DNA from: Streptomyces sp. CB01635
GTDB taxonomy: Bacteria > Actinomycetota > Actinomycetes > Streptomycetales > Streptomycetaceae
Reading direction: 5' to 3'
Length of the DNA stretch: 64,000 nucleotides
NCBI RefSeq assembly: GCF_002803065.1
Contig: NZ_NNBL01000019.1
Coordinates: forward strand, 62,001 to 126,000
Shown here in pieces: positions 51,910 to 59,523 of this stretch. The notes beneath the pieces are model-generated. The model worked only from the letters and a program-made list of their open reading frames with translations, ran no database searches and had not been told where the DNA came from. A program made the translations under genes and the position numbers. Within the stretch, counting starts at the first letter, position 1. Each line of letters opens with the position of its first letter.

Positions 51910-51923
51910 GTTTCACGTGAAAC
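51910..51923. other. parS site between trxA and its terminator
   Basis: Perfect GTTTCACGTGAAAC, 33 bp past the trxA stop, in a convergent gap. Confidence 0.95.
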
Positions 51924-51926
51924 ACG

Positions 51927-51957
51927 AACGGGCCAACCCAACCGGGTTGGCCCGTTT
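51927..51957. terminator. Bidirectional terminator after trxA
   Basis: AACGGGCCAACCC and GGGTTGGCCCGTT (51927-51939 and 51944-51956) form a perfect 13-bp stem, loop AACC, with TTT at the right end. Confidence 0.88.
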
Positions 51958-51984
51958 GCGTGACCGCAGCGGATGGATCAGGAC

Positions 51985-52602
51985 TCACAGAGGGCGGAGT
52001 GCCGGTTCCTTCTGCACCGCTCCGAGGAGCCGGTCCAGGGCGAGCTCGACGTCCTCCTTCCACGAGAGCGTCGTACGCAGCTCGAGGCGGAGGCGCGGAT
52101 AAGAGGGGTGAGGACGCACGGTCTTGAAGCCCACGGCCAGCAGATGGTCCGCGGGCAACATGCAGGCCGGCTCCTTCCACTGCGCGTCGCCGAACGCCTC
52201 GATCGCCCTGAACCCCCTGCGCAGCAGATCCTTGGCGACGGTCTGCACGATCACCCGGCCGAGCCCCTGCCCTTGATAGCCGGGCATGATCCACGCCGTC
52301 ATCAGCTGCACGGCATCGGGGGAGACCGGGCTCGTGGGGAAAGCGGTCGAGCGGGGGACGTACGCCGGCGGCGCGTAGAGCACGAAGCCGACCGGAACAT
52401 CGTCCACGTAGACGACCCGTCCGCAGGAACCCCATTCCAGGAGGACAGCCGAGATCCAGGCCTCCTTCTCCAGCTCCGGAGTGCCTGCCTCTATCGCGGC
52501 TTGGCCGCTGACCGGATCCAGCTCCCAGAAGACACACGACCGGCAACGCTTGGGAAGGTCCGGAAGGTTGTCCAGTGTGAGCGGTACGAGCCGACGCCCC
52601 AT
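51985..52602 (-). CDS. GNAT-family N-acetyltransferase
   Basis: Acetyltransferase of 205 residues. Acetyl-CoA loop: MTAWIMPGYQGQGLGRVIVQTVAKDLLRRG. The N-terminus has a Cys pair (RCRSCVFWEL) typical of an actinobacterial group conserved next to parB. Substrate unknown. GAGGA lies about eleven bases ahead of the ATG. Possible overlap with a small upstream reading frame. Confidence 0.85.
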   Translation of the reverse strand: MGRRLVPLTLDNLPDLPKRCRSCVFWELDPVSGQAAIEAGTPELEKEAWISAVLLEWGSCGRVVYVDDVPVGFVLYAPPAYVPRSTAFPTSPVSPDAVQLMTAWIMPGYQGQGLGRVIVQTVAKDLLRRGFRAIEAFGDAQWKEPACMLPADHLLAVGFKTVRPHPSYPRLRLELRTTLSWKEDVELALDRLLGAVQKEPALRPL

Positions 52603-52748
52603 GAAGGCAGATCCTCACTTCCTTCGCCCGCCGCGTCACGGGCGGCTGTCAGAGCGCTCCGTTCCCTGAGCAGGCTGCCGACGAACCCGCCGACCGCGCC
52701 CAGCCCGAGACCCGCGGTCATCAGCCCGGCACGACTCACCGATTGCAT
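52491..52748 (-). CDS. Possible small protein with hydrophobic N-terminus
   Basis: Frame of 85 codons beginning MQSVSRAGLMTAGLGLGAVGGFVGSLLRERSA, with GGGAGG seven bases ahead of the ATG. It has one Gly/Ala-rich hydrophobic helix. The last 37 codons overlap the acetyltransferase gene in another frame, where codon use fits that gene instead. It may be a real small membrane protein or a chance frame. Confidence 0.4.
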   Translation of the reverse strand: MQSVSRAGLMTAGLGLGAVGGFVGSLLRERSALTAARDAAGEGSEDLPSWGVGSYRSHWTTFRTFPSVAGRVSSGSWIRSAAKPR

Positions 52749-52843
52749 GACCCGCCTCCCGCGTGAGGTGACTTTGAGGGGTGCGCTCTACCCCGTCGCA
52801 TCGTATCCACGAAGCGATTCCATCGATACCGCCAGAAAGCAAA

Positions 52844-52884
52844 GAGCAGGCCGTGTTCCGGTACACACCGGACACGGCCTGCTC
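52844..52884 (-). terminator. Terminator after parB
   Basis: GAGCAGGCCGTGT and its complement (52844-52856 and 52872-52884) are perfect over 13 bp. On the minus strand the stem is followed by CTTTGCTTTC. It ends the parAB transcript. Confidence 0.8.
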
Positions 52885-52923
52885 TCCTGAGACGTACGTC
52901 GAACGGGACCAACCCCCGTCCCC

Positions 52924-54027
52924 CTAGACCTCGTTCTCCTGGTCCTCGTCCTCCGCCGCTCCATGCTGGAGGACGGGCCCCTCACCCGGAGCGAGCTGAC
53001 CGAGGATGCGCTCCAGATCGTCCATCGAGGCGAACTCGACAACGATCTTGCCCTTCTTCTGCCCGAGGTCGACCTTCACCCGCGTTTCGAACCGGTCGGA
53101 GAGCCGCGTGGCCAGTTCGCTGAGCGCCGGCGAGAGACGAGCTCCGGCCCGCGGACCCTTGGCGCGCGCCGTGCTCGTCGGGTGTGAGCCCATCAGGGTC
53201 ACGATCTCCTCGACGGCCCGCACCGAGAGCCCTTCGGCGACGATCCGGTGAGCGAGACGGTCCTGCTCCTCCGAGTCCTCCACGGAGAGCAGGGCACGCG
53301 CATGCCCGGCCGAAAGCACGCCCGCGGCCACCCGGCGCTGAACGGCTGGAGAGAGCTTCAGGAGCCGCAGCGTGTTGGAGACCTGCGGCCGCGAACGGCC
53401 GATCCGGTCGGCCAGCTGGTCGTGCGTGCAGTTGAAGTCCTTCAGCAACTGGTCATAGGCGGCTGCCTCTTCCAGCGGGTTCAGCTGAGCGCGGTGCAGG
53501 TTCTCCAGGAGCGCGTCGAGGAGAAGCTTCTCGTCGTCCGTCGCCCGGACGATCGCCGGAATGCGCTCCAGACCGGCCTCGCGGCAGGCACGCCAGCGAC
53601 GCTCGCCCATGATGAGCTCGAAGCGCGACGAGCTCAGCTGCCGTACGACGACGGGCTGGAGAAGCCCGACTTCCTTGATCGAGGTGACGAGCTCGGCGAG
53701 GGCGTCCTCGTCGAAAACCTCGCGCGGCTGCCGCGGGTTGGGCGTGATGGCGTCAATCGGAAGCTCGGCGAAGTACGCTCCCGCCGACGTCTCCGGAGCT
53801 TCCACAGAGCCGCCGAACGAGTCCCCTGTTTCATGTGAAACCTGGGGCTGCGGAAGGGAGGCAACCTTCGCCGCCGCCACTCCGCGCTCCGCCGTCAGGA
53901 CGGGCCCGGCGGAAGGCGAGCCGGAGGCACCTCCCATCGCGCTGGCCGGTGCCGTCTTGTCGGGGGTGGGGGCTGCTGGAATCAGTGCGCCGAGGCCACG
54001 GCCCAGTCCCCTCCGTCGCTCACTCAC
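52924..54027 (-). CDS. parB: Chromosome partitioning protein ParB
   Basis: CTP-dependent DNA clamp of 367 residues that loads at parS and organises the origin region for segregation into spores. The ParA-contacting N-terminus is MSERRRGLGRGLGALIP. The CTPase domain has PNPRQPREVFDEDALAELVTSIKEVGLLQPVVVRQ and GERRWRAC; the parS-reading helix-turn-helix is HDQLADRIGRSRPQVSNTLRLLKL. ParB starts four bases inside the parA end (ATGA), implying coupling. A parS-like site within the gene encodes V-S-H-E-T (63-67). Confidence 0.98.
   Translation of the reverse strand: MSERRRGLGRGLGALIPAAPTPDKTAPASAMGGASGSPSAGPVLTAERGVAAAKVASLPQPQVSHETGDSFGGSVEAPETSAGAYFAELPIDAITPNPRQPREVFDEDALAELVTSIKEVGLLQPVVVRQLSSSRFELIMGERRWRACREAGLERIPAIVRATDDEKLLLDALLENLHRAQLNPLEEAAAYDQLLKDFNCTHDQLADRIGRSRPQVSNTLRLLKLSPAVQRRVAAGVLSAGHARALLSVEDSEEQDRLAHRIVAEGLSVRAVEEIVTLMGSHPTSTARAKGPRAGARLSPALSELATRLSDRFETRVKVDLGQKKGKIVVEFASMDDLERILGQLAPGEGPVLQHGAAEDEDQENEV
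53828..53841. other. parS-like site (one mismatch) inside parB
   Basis: GTTTCATGTGAAAC, read leftward in frame as V-S-H-E-T in the flexible segment between the N-terminal helix and the CTPase domain. Confidence 0.75.
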
Positions 54028-55100
54028 TGGATACCCTCCACCGTGCTGTGCTGGTCAAGTTGAGTGCCCGTATGGGCGTGCTGAGCGTCGTAGCGGATAC
54101 CGACCCCGCGCAGCGCCATCTCCCGCGCCGCCTCGAGGTACGAGAGCGCACCGCTCGATCCCGGATCGTAGGTGAGCACGGTCTGCCCATAGCTCGGGGC
54201 CTCGGAGATCCGCACGGAGCGCGGGATGCTCGTCCGTAGGACCTCTTCGCCGAAGTGGCTCCGGACCTCGTCGGCGACCTGCGACGCCAGCCGGGTGCGG
54301 CCGTCGTACATCGTGAGCAGGATCGTCGACACATGCAGATCCGGGTTCAGATGCCCGCGCACGAGATCCACGTTGCGCAGGAGCTGCCCCAGGCCCTCCA
54401 GCGCGTAGTACTCGCACTGGATCGGGATCAGCACCTCGGCGCCGGCGACCAGAGCGTTGACCGTCAGCAGGCCGAGCGATGGAGGGCAGTCGATGAGGAT
54501 GTAGTCCAAGGGCTGCTCATACGCCTGGATCGCGCGCTGCAGTCTGCTCTCGCGGGCCACCAGCGAGACCAGCTCGATCTCCGCACCGGCGAGGTCGATG
54601 GTGGCGGGGGCGCAGAAGAGGCCCTCCACATCGACCACGGGCTGTACGACTTCGGAGAGTGGCTTGCTCTCGACCAACACGTCGTAGATCGAAGGGACTT
54701 CGGCGTGATGGTCGATTCCCAGAGCCGTGGAGGCGTTGCCCTGTGGATCCAGGTCGATCACCAGGACGCGGGCACCGTGCAGTGCCAGCGAAGCGGCAAG
54801 GTTGACCGTTGTGGTGGTCTTGCCGACCCCGCCCTTCTGGTTGGCAACCACCATGACGCGGGTCTGCTCAGGTCGCGGCAGGCCCTCGCCTGCGCGACCA
54901 AGAGCTTCTACCGCCAGCTGGGCAGCACGACCGATAGGGGTGTCGTCCATCGGAGGCGGTGTTTCACGTGAAACATCCTCCCCCACCGACTCGGTACGGG
55001 GACCGGGGACCGGATCGGTCATCGGTCCCGCGATGTTGGCGTCGGACCGCAAGGATTCACTCTCCTCGACTTCAGGCTCGCAATGAACAGAGCCTCCCAT
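54024..55100 (-). CDS. parA: Chromosome partitioning ATPase ParA
   Basis: Walker-type ATPase of 358 residues that positions ParB complexes in sporulating hyphae. Deviant Walker A is VVANQKGGVGKTTTTVNLAA, A' is VLVIDLDPQGNAST, and B is YILIDCPPSLGLLTVNAL. The first 75 residues are a disordered extension (MGGSVHCEPEVEESES) containing V-S-R-E-T (43-47) encoded by a parS site. The start is uncertain: ATGs at 55022 and 55298 and GTGs inside the 55259 parS site share the frame. Confidence 0.95.
   Translation of the reverse strand: MGGSVHCEPEVEESESLRSDANIAGPMTDPVPGPRTESVGEDVSRETPPPMDDTPIGRAAQLAVEALGRAGEGLPRPEQTRVMVVANQKGGVGKTTTTVNLAASLALHGARVLVIDLDPQGNASTALGIDHHAEVPSIYDVLVESKPLSEVVQPVVDVEGLFCAPATIDLAGAEIELVSLVARESRLQRAIQAYEQPLDYILIDCPPSLGLLTVNALVAGAEVLIPIQCEYYALEGLGQLLRNVDLVRGHLNPDLHVSTILLTMYDGRTRLASQVADEVRSHFGEEVLRTSIPRSVRISEAPSYGQTVLTYDPGSSGALSYLEAAREMALRGVGIRYDAQHAHTGTQLDQHSTVEGIQ
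54961..54974. other. parS site inside parA
   Basis: Perfect GTTTCACGTGAAAC, in frame as V-S-R-E-T in the N-terminal extension. Confidence 0.95.
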
Positions 55101-55258
55101 GCTTTCGGGGTCGTGAACCAGCGAGGCCCTGTCTTCTGTGGAGGAAACCGCCTCTGTGGACAACTCCGTGCCCAATTCGAGGGATCCGAGAGGCCTGCGG
55201 TCGCGGGGTGCAGCCGCGGCGCGACCGCGACTGATGATGCCGTGCAGCAGTGAGCGAC

Positions 55259-55272
55259 GTTTCACGTGAAAC
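55259..55272. other. parS site upstream of parA
   Basis: Perfect GTTTCACGTGAAAC, 159 bp upstream of the chosen parA ATG and so in its promoter/leader region. ParB bound here could control parAB. If the longer parA start were used it would encode V-F-H-V-K. Confidence 0.95.
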
Positions 55273-55510
55273 ACGATGCACCGCAGCCCGGTCGGCACCC
55301 GTGCGACACCCCGACATACATACGTTTGGCAGGTTTCGCGGAGTGCGAGTCGCCGTCAGGACGGATCAGCGCAGACAGATCGGTGCCAGTCCACTGACGC
55401 CCCTCGGAGCCAGTCAAACCTCGCCACTCAGAGCCGACCGGCGCACGAGCCGGCAGCAGGAGACACACGCCCTCGGCGCCAGACGCAGGAGAACCACGAG
55501 ACAAGCATCA
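55273..55510. other. rsmG-parA intergenic stretch
   Basis: The whole gap from 55101 to 55617 is 517 bp if parA starts at 55100. It holds the parS site at 55259 and the rsmG terminator at 55511-55554. The remainder shows no gene; the parAB promoter must be here. Confidence 0.5.
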
Positions 55511-55554
55511 CCCAAAAAGCAGAGGCCGCTCAGGTCCCATGGACCCGAGCGGCC
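55511..55554 (-). terminator. Intrinsic terminator after rsmG
   Basis: GGCCGCTC plus GGTCC (55524-55537) pairs with its complement at 55541-55554 with one mismatch. On the minus strand the stem is followed by TCTGCTTTTTGGG. Confidence 0.9.
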
Positions 55555-55617
55555 ATCACCGCAAGAAGCGAACTGTCGCCTAGAACACAGCAGACGCCTC
55601 GAAGACGAGGAGCGACG

Positions 55618-56334
55618 TCAGCGTCGACGCCGGACCCGCCCGACGCGAGCCGCCTTGGCGCGCTTCGCCGCGAACCGCACACCGCCGGGACTCTCTCCGA
55701 CCTCGACGCGCACCACGGTCGAGAGGGGATCCACCACGCCCTCACCGACATGCAGCACCGAGGTGGCCACCGCACCGAGCTTGCTCAGGGCGGTCCCCGC
55801 ACTCTTGACCTCTTCCTCGGCGGTGTCCCCCTTGAGGGCAAGCATCTCGCCGTACGGCCGCAGCAGCGGAACGCCCCACGCCGCGAGGCGGTCCAGCGGG
55901 GCGACAGCGCGCGCCGTCACCACATGGACGGGAGTCAGCTTGCCGAGAACCTCCTCGGCGCGGCCGCGGACCACGGTCACATGATCGAGTCCGAGGAGCT
56001 CGACGACCTCGGTGAGGAAGGTCGTGCGCCGCAGCAGCGGCTCCAGGAGCGTGATCTTCAGGTCGGGCCTGACCAGGGCCAGCGGGATACCGGGCAGTCC
56101 GGCGCCGGAGCCCACGTCGCACACGGTCACGCCCTCCGGCACGACCTCGGACAGCACGGCGCAGTTCAGGATGTGCCGCTCCCACAGCCGGGGCACTTCC
56201 CGGGGACCGATGAGACCACGCTGCACCCCCGCGTCGGCCAGCAGCTCCGCGTACCGGACCGCGTCCGCGTAGCGCTCGCCGAATACCGCTCGGGCCTGTT
56301 CAGGAGCCGGGGGAAGCTCTGCTGCCTCCGTCAC
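55618..56334 (-). CDS. rsmG: 16S rRNA m7G527 methyltransferase RsmG
   Basis: SAM-dependent enzyme of 238 residues that methylates G527 of 16S rRNA; loss gives low-level streptomycin resistance and can raise antibiotic output in Streptomyces. SAM loop: VTVCDVGSGAGLPGIPLALVRPDLKITLLEPLLRR; also RGRAEEVLGKL and HVVTARAVAPLDRLAAW. The C-terminus is unusually basic (RVGRVRRRR). GTG start. It lies between jag and parA. Confidence 0.97.
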   Translation of the reverse strand: MTEAAELPPAPEQARAVFGERYADAVRYAELLADAGVQRGLIGPREVPRLWERHILNCAVLSEVVPEGVTVCDVGSGAGLPGIPLALVRPDLKITLLEPLLRRTTFLTEVVELLGLDHVTVVRGRAEEVLGKLTPVHVVTARAVAPLDRLAAWGVPLLRPYGEMLALKGDTAEEEVKSAGTALSKLGAVATSVLHVGEGVVDPLSTVVRVEVGESPGGVRFAAKRAKAARVGRVRRRR

Positions 56335-56392
56335 GTGGACCGTCCTTCCGTACCGCGCTACCGCGTTGGGTGGCTGACTATCAGGCTGACAA

Positions 56393-56424
56393 AGATCGGC
56401 CCCGCCTGCGAACAGACGGGGCCG
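56393..56424 (-). terminator. Terminator after jag
   Basis: CGGCCCCG plus CTG pairs with CAG plus CGGGGCCG around CGAA with one mismatch; on the minus strand it is followed by ATCTTTG. Confidence 0.75.
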
Positions 56425-56440
56425 TAGAGCGACGTACCGC

Positions 56441-56956
56441 TCAGGCAGGGAGCACGACGACGAAGCGCTGCGGCTCCTCGCCCTCGGACTCGCTGCGCAG
56501 GCCGGCGGCCTTGACCGCGTCGTGGACGACCTTGCGCTCGAAGGGCGTCATCGGGTCGAGCTTGACCGGCTCGCCGTTGCTCTTCACCTCGGCCGCGGCC
56601 TTGGCGCCCAGCTCGGAGAGCTCCGCACGCTTCTTCGCGCGGTATCCGGCGATGTCCAGCATGAGGCGGCTGCGGTCTCCGGTCTCCCGGTGGACCGCCA
56701 GGCGGGTCAGCTCCTGGAGGGCCTCGAGGACCTCACCGTCGCGGCCGACCAGCTTCTGCAGATCGCGGCCGGACGAGTCACTGACGATCGAGACGGCGGC
56801 GCGGTCGGCCTCGACGTCCATGTCGATGTCGCCGTCGAGGTCGGCGATGTCCAGCAGACCCTCGAGGTAGTCCGCCGCGATCTCGCCTTCCTGCTCGAGG
56901 CGAGTCAGGGTGTCGCTGCCCTCAGGAGCGGCGGAGGTGGTGGTGCCTTCCGTCAC
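56441..56956 (-). CDS. jag: Jag/KhpB-type RNA-binding protein
   Basis: RNA-binding protein of 171 residues. An acidic N-terminus precedes a KH-like domain (LQKLVGRDGEVLEALQELTRLAVHRETGDRSRLMLDIAGYRAKKR). The R3H domain follows (LDPMTPFERKVVHDAVKAAGLRSESEGEEPQRFVVVLP). Jag/KhpB affects cell division and RNA stability in Gram-positive bacteria. It begins 15 bp after yidC, as is usual. Confidence 0.95.
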   Translation of the reverse strand: MTEGTTTSAAPEGSDTLTRLEQEGEIAADYLEGLLDIADLDGDIDMDVEADRAAVSIVSDSSGRDLQKLVGRDGEVLEALQELTRLAVHRETGDRSRLMLDIAGYRAKKRAELSELGAKAAAEVKSNGEPVKLDPMTPFERKVVHDAVKAAGLRSESEGEEPQRFVVVLPA

Positions 56957-56971
56957 GGGATGGACTCCTTC

Positions 56972-58261
56972 TTACTTCTTGGACGGGGACTTGGGCCGCT
57001 GCGGGCCCTTGCGCTGTCCGGACTTGGCTTTGCTGCGGGCAGGGGTGCCGGAAGCGGGCTTGCCACCGGTCTGCTTGGCCTCCGGCTTGGCGTCTTCCGC
57101 CTCGTCCTTCTTCTCGAGGGACATGGGCTCGGGCGCTTCGGACTCGTCCTTGGCTGCGCCCTGGGCCGTGCCGTGCTGGCGCTGCGACTTGGACTGGCGC
57201 TTGGGCTGCTGCCGCTTCGGCGTACCGCCCGTCGTCTGGGTCCCGTCCTCATCCTCGGTCAGGGTGCCGGCCGTGCTCTTGACGAGCGTTCCGTCTGCCT
57301 GGGCGGCGAGGTTCACCTTGGTCAGGCCGTTGATGAACTTGCGCTCGAACTCGTTGCGGTCGCGGCCCTTGGCGACGATCGCCTTCACGATGCCGCGCTC
57401 CCGACGGTTGCGGGTCTTCTCGGCGTGCGTGACGTGCTTGAGCAGGCGCTCCAGGTGGGCGGCCTGGGCCTTGCTGCCCGGGGTCGGGTTCTGGCGGATG
57501 ACGTACATCTGCTGGCCCATGGTCCACACGTTGGTGGTCAGCCAGTAGACGAGAACACCGACCGGGAAGTTGATGCCGAAGACGGCGAACATGACCGGGA
57601 AGACGTACATCAGCATCTTCTGCTGCTGCATGAACGGCGTCTTGACCGTCATGTCGACGTTCTTCGTCATCAGCTGGCGCTGCGTATAGAACTGCGACGC
57701 CGACATCAGGACGATCATGATCGCGGTGACGACGCGGACGTCGGTCAGCGTGGCGCCGAGCGAGGCGACCTTGTCCGCGGAGTCGGTGAACTTGGCCGCG
57801 AGCGGGGCGCCGAAGATGTGCGCCTTACGCGCGCTCGCCAGCAGGTTGTCGTCGATGACACCGATCGTGGTGCCCGTCGCGATGCCGTTGAGCACGTGGT
57901 ACAGGGCAAAGAAGAACGGGGACTGCGCCAGGATGGGAAGGCACGAGGAGAGCGGATTAGTACCCGTCTCCTTGTACAGCTTCATCATCTCTTCGGACTG
58001 GCGCTGCTTGTCGTTCTTGTAGCGCTCCTGGATCTTCTTCATCTCGGGCTGCAGTGTCTGCATCGCCCGAGTGGCCTTGATCTGCTTCACGAAGAGCGGG
58101 ATCAGGCAGATACGGATCAGGATCACCAGGGACACGATGGACAGGCCCCAGGCCCAGCCCGTGTCCGGGCCGAAGATCGCCCCGTACAACGAGTGGAACT
58201 GGACGATGACCCACGAAACTGGTGTCGTGATGAAACTGAAAAAACCGGCAATCGTGTCCAC
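56972..58261 (-). CDS. yidC: Membrane protein insertase YidC
   Basis: Insertase of 429 residues for membrane protein insertion alongside or apart from SecYEG. Five helices: the start MDTIAGFFSFITTPVSWVIVQFHSLYGAIFG, then WGLSIVSLVILIRICLIPLFVKQIKATRAMQTLQPEMKKIQERYKND with the conserved Arg in the groove, NPLSSCLPILAQSPFFFALYHVL, the third near VVTAIMIVLMSASQF and the last near MLMYVFPVMFAVFGINFPVGVLVYWLTTNVWT. The C-terminal 150 residues are highly charged (Lys/Gln/Glu) and may bind ribosomes. It begins three bases after yidD. Confidence 0.97.
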   Translation of the reverse strand: MDTIAGFFSFITTPVSWVIVQFHSLYGAIFGPDTGWAWGLSIVSLVILIRICLIPLFVKQIKATRAMQTLQPEMKKIQERYKNDKQRQSEEMMKLYKETGTNPLSSCLPILAQSPFFFALYHVLNGIATGTTIGVIDDNLLASARKAHIFGAPLAAKFTDSADKVASLGATLTDVRVVTAIMIVLMSASQFYTQRQLMTKNVDMTVKTPFMQQQKMLMYVFPVMFAVFGINFPVGVLVYWLTTNVWTMGQQMYVIRQNPTPGSKAQAAHLERLLKHVTHAEKTRNRRERGIVKAIVAKGRDRNEFERKFINGLTKVNLAAQADGTLVKSTAGTLTEDEDGTQTTGGTPKRQQPKRQSKSQRQHGTAQGAAKDESEAPEPMSLEKKDEAEDAKPEAKQTGGKPASGTPARSKAKSGQRKGPQRPKSPSKK

Positions 58262-58264
58262 TAA

Positions 58265-58624
58265 TCAAGCTCCTTGAGCATGGGACGGGGTCTCGGCGGC
58301 GGGGCTCGAGGGGCTGGTGTGGCCACACTCTGAAGGCGCGCCGGCGGCGGAAGGCCCGCCCTTGCGTTCGCGCCAGGCGTTACGCAGCATTTCGTGCCAC
58401 CGCGGACGCTTGCGCGGCGGAACGTGGTCGACACCGCCGAGCGACCACGGGTTGCACCGGAGGATGCGCCAGGCGGTGAGAGCTGTTCCCTTGATCGCAC
58501 CATGGCGGTCGATCGCTGTGAAGCCGTAGTGGGAACACGACGGGTAGTACTTGCACACAGGCCCTAGCAGAGGACTGATGGTCCACTGGTAGAGCTTGAT
58601 CAAAGCAAGCAACGGGTATTTCAT
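58265..58624 (-). CDS. yidD: Membrane protein insertion efficiency factor YidD
   Basis: Small protein of 119 residues; helps YidC-dependent insertion. MKYPLLALIKLYQWTISPLLGPVCKYYPSCSHYGFTAIDRHGAIKGTALTAWRILRCNPWSLGGVDHVP shows the three conserved Cys and the C-N-P-W-S/G-G-D motif. The C-terminal 40 residues are a poorly conserved extension. It overlaps rnpA by four bases (ATGA). Confidence 0.95.
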   Translation of the reverse strand: MKYPLLALIKLYQWTISPLLGPVCKYYPSCSHYGFTAIDRHGAIKGTALTAWRILRCNPWSLGGVDHVPPRKRPRWHEMLRNAWRERKGGPSAAGAPSECGHTSPSSPAAETPSHAQGA

Positions 58625-58992
58625 CGCGCGCCCCCTCCCAGCAGCCGCTGAAGGGCGGCGTCCAGGTCTCGGGCCAGCTCTGCATGGTCGGCGTCACCCG
58701 AGCCGGGCAACGCACGTACGACTACCAGGCTACCGGGGGACAAAAGTGCGAGTCGGTCGCGCATGAGGTGGCGAAGCCTGCGCTTCACCGCGGTACGTAC
58801 GACAGCTCCACCGACTGCCTTGCTGACGACGAAACCCGCACGCGTCGGGGGAACGCTCTCCCCAGGCGCGTGCGGGTCCGTTGCACCGCTACGTAGATGG
58901 ACGACAAGGAGCGGGCGGCCGGCCCGACGTCCTCGGCGTACCGCGGTCGCGAAGTCTTCGCGCCGCCTCAGCCGATTCTCGGAAGGCAGCAC
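58621..58992 (-). CDS. rnpA: Ribonuclease P protein component
   Basis: Protein subunit of RNase P, 123 residues; helps the catalytic RNA mature tRNA 5' ends. MLPSENRLRRREDFATAVRRGRRAGRPLLVVHL is the family N-terminus and RAGFVVSKAVGGAVVRTAVKRRLRHLMR the RNR signature, in which the usual Asn is Thr. It follows rpmH by 18 bp, as in most bacteria. Confidence 0.96.
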   Translation of the reverse strand: MLPSENRLRRREDFATAVRRGRRAGRPLLVVHLRSGATDPHAPGESVPPTRAGFVVSKAVGGAVVRTAVKRRLRHLMRDRLALLSPGSLVVVRALPGSGDADHAELARDLDAALQRLLGGGAR

Positions 58993-59010
58993 GTCATGAC
59001 CTGTGCGCGA

Positions 59011-59148
59011 TCAGGCGGACAGCTCGGCGCGACCCTTGCCACGGCGGTTCGCGAGAATCGCGCGGCCGGCACGGGTACGCATCCGCAGGCGGAAGCCGTG
59101 GGTCTTGGCGCGACGACGGTTGTTCGGCTGGAAGGTGCGCTTGCTCAC
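59011..59148 (-). CDS. rpmH: 50S ribosomal protein bL34
   Basis: Protein of 45 residues, V/MSKRTFQPNNRRRAKTHGFRLRMRTR then AGRAILANRRGKGRAELSA, complete and typical. GTG start at 59148 with GGAG nine bases upstream; TGA stop at 59011-59013. First gene of the rpmH-rnpA-yidD-yidC-jag series, divergent from dnaA. Confidence 0.98.
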   Translation of the reverse strand: MSKRTFQPNNRRRAKTHGFRLRMRTRAGRAILANRRGKGRAELSA

Positions 59149-59523
59149 TCGGGGGCTCCAGAAATGATCGTGTAGTGGCGGGACATCGCCTGGCTGTCAC
59201 CGTGCGCCCACGAGAAGCTCGCGTATACGCACCGAGTGCACCGCTTCACAATCACAGATCGTGATCTTTGCCCATCGGAGGCAGGCGGCAGCAGCCATCG
59301 ACAACTCGACCTGGTCACGGTACGCGCGGCTAGTCCATCCGGTCAAACCGGCATCGAGTGAGGGACACTGTGCACAGCCTGTGGACAACAACTTGAACCG
59401 CACCGGTTGCCCTGACTACCGTGGCTGAACTCCGATTCGTTCCCTTCTCACCGCCCCACCCCGATTTTCTTCCGACCCGTCCCAGAACCACACCTTCGTG
59501 GGACCTGCGAGAGAGCGTGCCTT
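59149..59523. promoter_or_regulatory. rpmH/dnaA divergent promoter region with a DnaA box
   Basis: A 375-bp gap. A perfect TTGTCCACA DnaA box (reverse strand, TGTGGACAA at 59380-59388) fits dnaA autoregulation as described in Streptomyces. A possible dnaA promoter is TTGAAC (59393-59398), 18 bases, TACCGT (59417-59422). A possible rpmH promoter on the minus strand is TTGTGA (59246-59251) and TATACG (59222-59227). The promoters were judged by eye. Confidence 0.6.
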
